Origin: Pseudaminobacter sp047739745
Lineage (GTDB): Bacteria; Pseudomonadota; Alphaproteobacteria; Rhizobiales; Rhizobiaceae
Direction: 5' to 3'
DNA: 64,000 nucleotides
Assembly: GCF_047739745.1 (NCBI RefSeq)
Contig: NZ_JBLLVA010000005.1
Coordinates: 62,001 to 126,000 of the forward strand
This document shows, in pieces, positions 61,841 to 64,000 of the stretch. Both the position numbers and the translations under genes were made by a program. Within the stretch, counting starts at the first letter, position 1; every line of letters starts with the position of its first letter. The notes beneath the pieces are model-generated. The model did no database searches. It had not been told where the DNA came from and saw only the letters and a list, made by a program, of their open reading frames with translations.

Positions 61841-62311
61841 ATGGAAATGAAAGTCCCGCCCGTGCTCAAGGTTGAGCATAAGGAACTTCACGGCGAATTG
61901 GCGCACGCCATTAAATCCGGTGGGCGTACTGGCGAGGCGGCGAAAGCGGTAGCCGAGGTGATGCATCCCCATTTCCTCAAGGAGGAAGAATACGCGCTGC
62001 CACCGTTGGGCTTGCTGCGGGCTTTGTCGACAGGCACGATTGAGCCCGGTATGGTCGAGGCGCTTAAACTGACCGACAGGCTCGAGGCCGAACTGCCGAC
62101 CATGCTCGCCGAGCATGAGAAGATCGTTGCAGCGCTGGGATGCCTGGCAGAAGCAGCGAATGCCGAAGATAAGCCGGAATATGCGCGGTTTGCCGAGCGG
62201 CTGATCGCGCATGCCCTGACCGAAGAAGAGATTTCCTATCCCGCCGCGTTGCTGATCGGGAGGTATCTCAAAGCGGTTCTTCCGAGCGAAAGTTCCCCGC
62301 CGGATCATTGA
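61841..62311 (+). CDS. Hemerythrin domain protein
   Basis: A 156-aa four-helix protein. Metal ligand candidates are VEHKELH near the N-terminus, MHPHFLKEEE in helix 2, LAEHEKI and AHALTEEEISYPAAL. These follow the HxxxE/HxxxxE spacing of hemerythrin-like di-iron sites. AGAGAGGAT lies close to the ATG at 61841; the second ATG (61847, MKVPP) is an alternative. It probably handles oxygen, nitric oxide or iron, and sits with the cytochrome and EF-hand genes. Confidence 0.82.
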   Translation: MEMKVPPVLKVEHKELHGELAHAIKSGGRTGEAAKAVAEVMHPHFLKEEEYALPPLGLLRALSTGTIEPGMVEALKLTDRLEAELPTMLAEHEKIVAALGCLAEAANAEDKPEYARFAERLIAHALTEEEISYPAALLIGRYLKAVLPSESSPPDH

Positions 62312-62401
62312 TATTTGGCTATTGGAAGGCGTAGCCTCTGGAGCGCCATCCACTACGTCGTCGCGAGGAGATTGGGGACGGGTGGCCGCCATTGAAGTCG
62401 A

Positions 62402-63587
62402 TTGTTCACTGACTTTCTGCACCAGGGGGAAGCTGACCCAGTGAAGCTAGCGAAACTGTCAGAACTCGACGACAATTCGGTTATGACAGCGGACCTCGTG
62501 ATTGTCGGGGGCGGCCCCGCGGGTCTGACAATTGCAGCGCAATGCGCTGGAGTGGGCAGAAAGGTGCTCGTGGTCGAAAGTGGCCTTGAACTCGAAATAC
62601 CGAGCATTCAGGGCTCAACGAGGTCGAGAACATAGGCCAGCCTCAGTCGGCCGCGCAATTCCGAAAGCGGATGGAGTTTCACGGTCCGCAAGCAAAGTTC
62701 TGGTCTCCTGAGGTTCAGCCCTACGGTGTCCGCTGCCGAGCGTTAGGAGGATCGACACATGCCTGGGCTGGCAAATCGGCACCGGCCGCGCGCACATGTT
62801 CATGCATGGCCTGGCATTGACCCCGGAGATCCAGGAGCGCGAGGAACTGCTGAACGCCGCGATCTATTTTGCGACCGAGCGCGCACTCGACGACCCCTGG
62901 GACGCATTGAAGCAACTGGTAAGCCGGCGCAGTACGAATGTCTGGAACGACCTGCGTTCGGTTGCCGCAGGCTCTGGACTCATCGCCAAGGGTATCGGGA
63001 TGAAGATGCTGTCTGATCCGCGCACCCCCAAGGCCTTTAAGGACCTTGTGATCAGTACCGCGATCAGCCTGTCGCCGAACCTGGTCGCCGGTGAGTTCCA
63101 GAGTCAAGGTGTGCCTCACAAGCTGGTTGGCTTGCGGATCGAGGCAATCTCGGAGCAGATCCCGAACCCCGACAGCAGGATAAGCCTCAGTTCCCGTAGT
63201 GACCGGTTCGGCGTTCCGCTCGCCAAAGTCGATTGGCAGATCAACGATGCCGAGCGCCAGACACTCGTCAGAATCGCCGAGCTCTCGCGTGCAGCCCTGA
63301 TGAAAGCTGGCCTGCCTGCCCCGACGCTTGAAACCTGGGCACGTGAACGGCGGCCACAGGATATCGTCATCATCGACATGGCGCATACGCTTGGCACGAC
63401 GCGGATGTCGGCAGACGCGAAAACTGGCGTCGTGGACCAGAATTGCAAAGTCCACGGCGTACATAACCTTTATGTTGCGGGTGGATCTGTGTTCCCGACC
63501 AGCGGCCATGCGAATCCGACGTTGATGATTCTCGCCTTCGCGATCAGGCTGACAGATCATCTAAATTCGGAGCTCAGAAAGGCATGA
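62402..63587 (+). pseudogene. GMC family oxidoreductase with internal deletion and frameshift
   Basis: The N-terminus (about 62,486-62,620) reads ADLVIVGGGPAGLTIAAQCAGVGRKVLVVES, the FAD-binding start. A shifted frame (62,620-62,780) gives GVRCRALGGSTHAWAGKSAP, the FAD covering motif. The sequence then jumps to a C-terminal half (from 62,796, MFMHGLALTPEIQEREELL) ending DMAHTLGTTRMSADAKTGVVDQNCKVHGVHNLYVAGGSVFPTSGHANPTLMILAFAIRLTDHL. Probably about 100-200 residues between are lost. The C-terminal catalytic H...N (SGHANP) is kept but no intact frame remains. Confidence 0.8.
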
Positions 63588-63640
63588 GCGGCAGAAATGC
63601 AGAACTTGCGCGACCTGCATGAGAGGGGATTGACAGCAAG

Positions 63641-64000
63641 ATGAGCGGCGAAGGCAGCGCCAGATTCAAGGTCGCCGTTCTGGTCATTGCGCTCGCCGGC
63701 CTTGCGGTCGGAGCAGGCTTGTGGCTCGCAGGAAGCACTGATCTCGCCGGGATGGCCTGGATCGTGGGCGTGGTGCCTGTCCTTGCGACCCTCATCGCCG
63801 AGATTGTCAGGAGCCTCTTCAGGGGCGAGATCGGCCTCGACATCGTGGCGGCCCTTTCCATGTCGGCGGCGCTGGTCTTTTGCGAGACGCTCGCTGCCGC
63901 CGTCGTCGCGCTGATGTATTCCGGTGGCACCTTCCTGGAAAGCTTCGCCGAGGGCCATGCCCGGCGCGAGATGCGCGACCTCCTCTCACGCGTGCCGCGT
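63641..64000 (+). CDS. Heavy-metal translocating P-type ATPase, N-terminal part (runs off window)
   Basis: The open frame from ATG 63641 runs to the last base (120 codons). The first 60 residues form two membrane spans (VAVLVIALAGLAVGAGLWLAG and AWIVGVVPVLATLIAEIV). GEIGLDIVAALSMSAALVFCETLAAAVVALMYSGGTFLESFAEGHARREMRDLLSRVPR is a P1B-type ATPase segment. The N-terminus has no CxxC metal-binding domain. Metal specificity depends on the CPC region beyond the window. Confidence 0.85.
   Translation, partial: MSGEGSARFKVAVLVIALAGLAVGAGLWLAGSTDLAGMAWIVGVVPVLATLIAEIVRSLFRGEIGLDIVAALSMSAALVFCETLAAAVVALMYSGGTFLESFAEGHARREMRDLLSRVPR

Noticed and set aside
1..64000. tRNA, rRNA or CRISPR array
   Set aside because: No cloverleaf with CCA-ready acceptor and TTCRA loop, no rRNA motif and no regularly spaced repeat-spacer array was seen by eye; a tRNAscan or CRISPR finder run would be decisive.

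Overview
The window reads as an alphaproteobacterial chromosome, most like the Rhizobiales (Phyllobacteriaceae, a Mesorhizobium- or Aminobacter-like organism). The evidence is gene order (frr-uppS-cdsA-rseP-bamA-lpxD-fabZ-lpxA-lpxI-lpxB, lpxI in place of lpxH), alphaproteobacterial families (EipB/DUF1849, DUF1489, phasin, PAS_5), a GTTC-N7-GTTC SOS box and CTTG-N17-CTATA type promoters. The genus is inferred from order and families only; no search was run.

Region 1 (1-37.8 kb) is dense, high-GC core chromosome with few gaps. It holds a YdcF-like gene, serine deaminase, a VWA/DnaJ pair, a SPOR-tailed D-Ala-D-Ala carboxypeptidase, a phasin, the clpS-clpA proteolysis pair, and small housekeeping genes (HIT, SMR, FemAB-like, GDPD, RidA, EipB). 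Then comes a long collinear run: rpsB-tsf-pyrH-frr (translation and UMP) followed by uppS-cdsA-rseP-bamA-lpxD-fabZ-lpxA-lpxI-lpxB (lipid carrier, phospholipid, outer membrane assembly and lipid A). After it lie gltA, gltX, comEC, lexA, a PilZ protein, a PAS protein, a rhomboid protease, a CBS protein and acylphosphatase.

Region 2 (about 37.8-49.8 kb) is accessory. A co-directional TnsA-TnsB-TnsC-TniQ module of a Tn7-like transposon lies beside acylphosphatase. Behind it is a poorly coding stretch with an AT-rich patch, a 211-bp tandem duplication, three tightly spaced hairpin-plus-terminator units that look like small RNA genes, and several tiny genes, one of them interrupted by an in-frame amber codon.

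Region 3 (49.8-54.3 kb) is a compact minus-strand operon. It encodes a possible PD-(D/E)XK nuclease, a 169-aa unknown, a soluble AAA+ ATPase, a DUF6634-like protein and an M41 (FtsH-type) zinc protease. An FtsH-like machine appears here split into separate polypeptides, with the AAA lid on the protease gene. This is the best candidate for an undescribed system in the window.

Region 4 (54.3-64 kb) is a mosaic of intact and decayed genes: a secreted barrel-like protein, a frameshifted hemN remnant, a frameshifted marR, a PNPOx-family gene, a cardiolipin synthase, a truncated ABC-3C-like effector, then cytochrome c, EF-hand and hemerythrin genes, an internally deleted GMC oxidoreductase, and the start of a heavy-metal P-type ATPase that runs off the window. 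No rRNA, tRNA or CRISPR array was seen.
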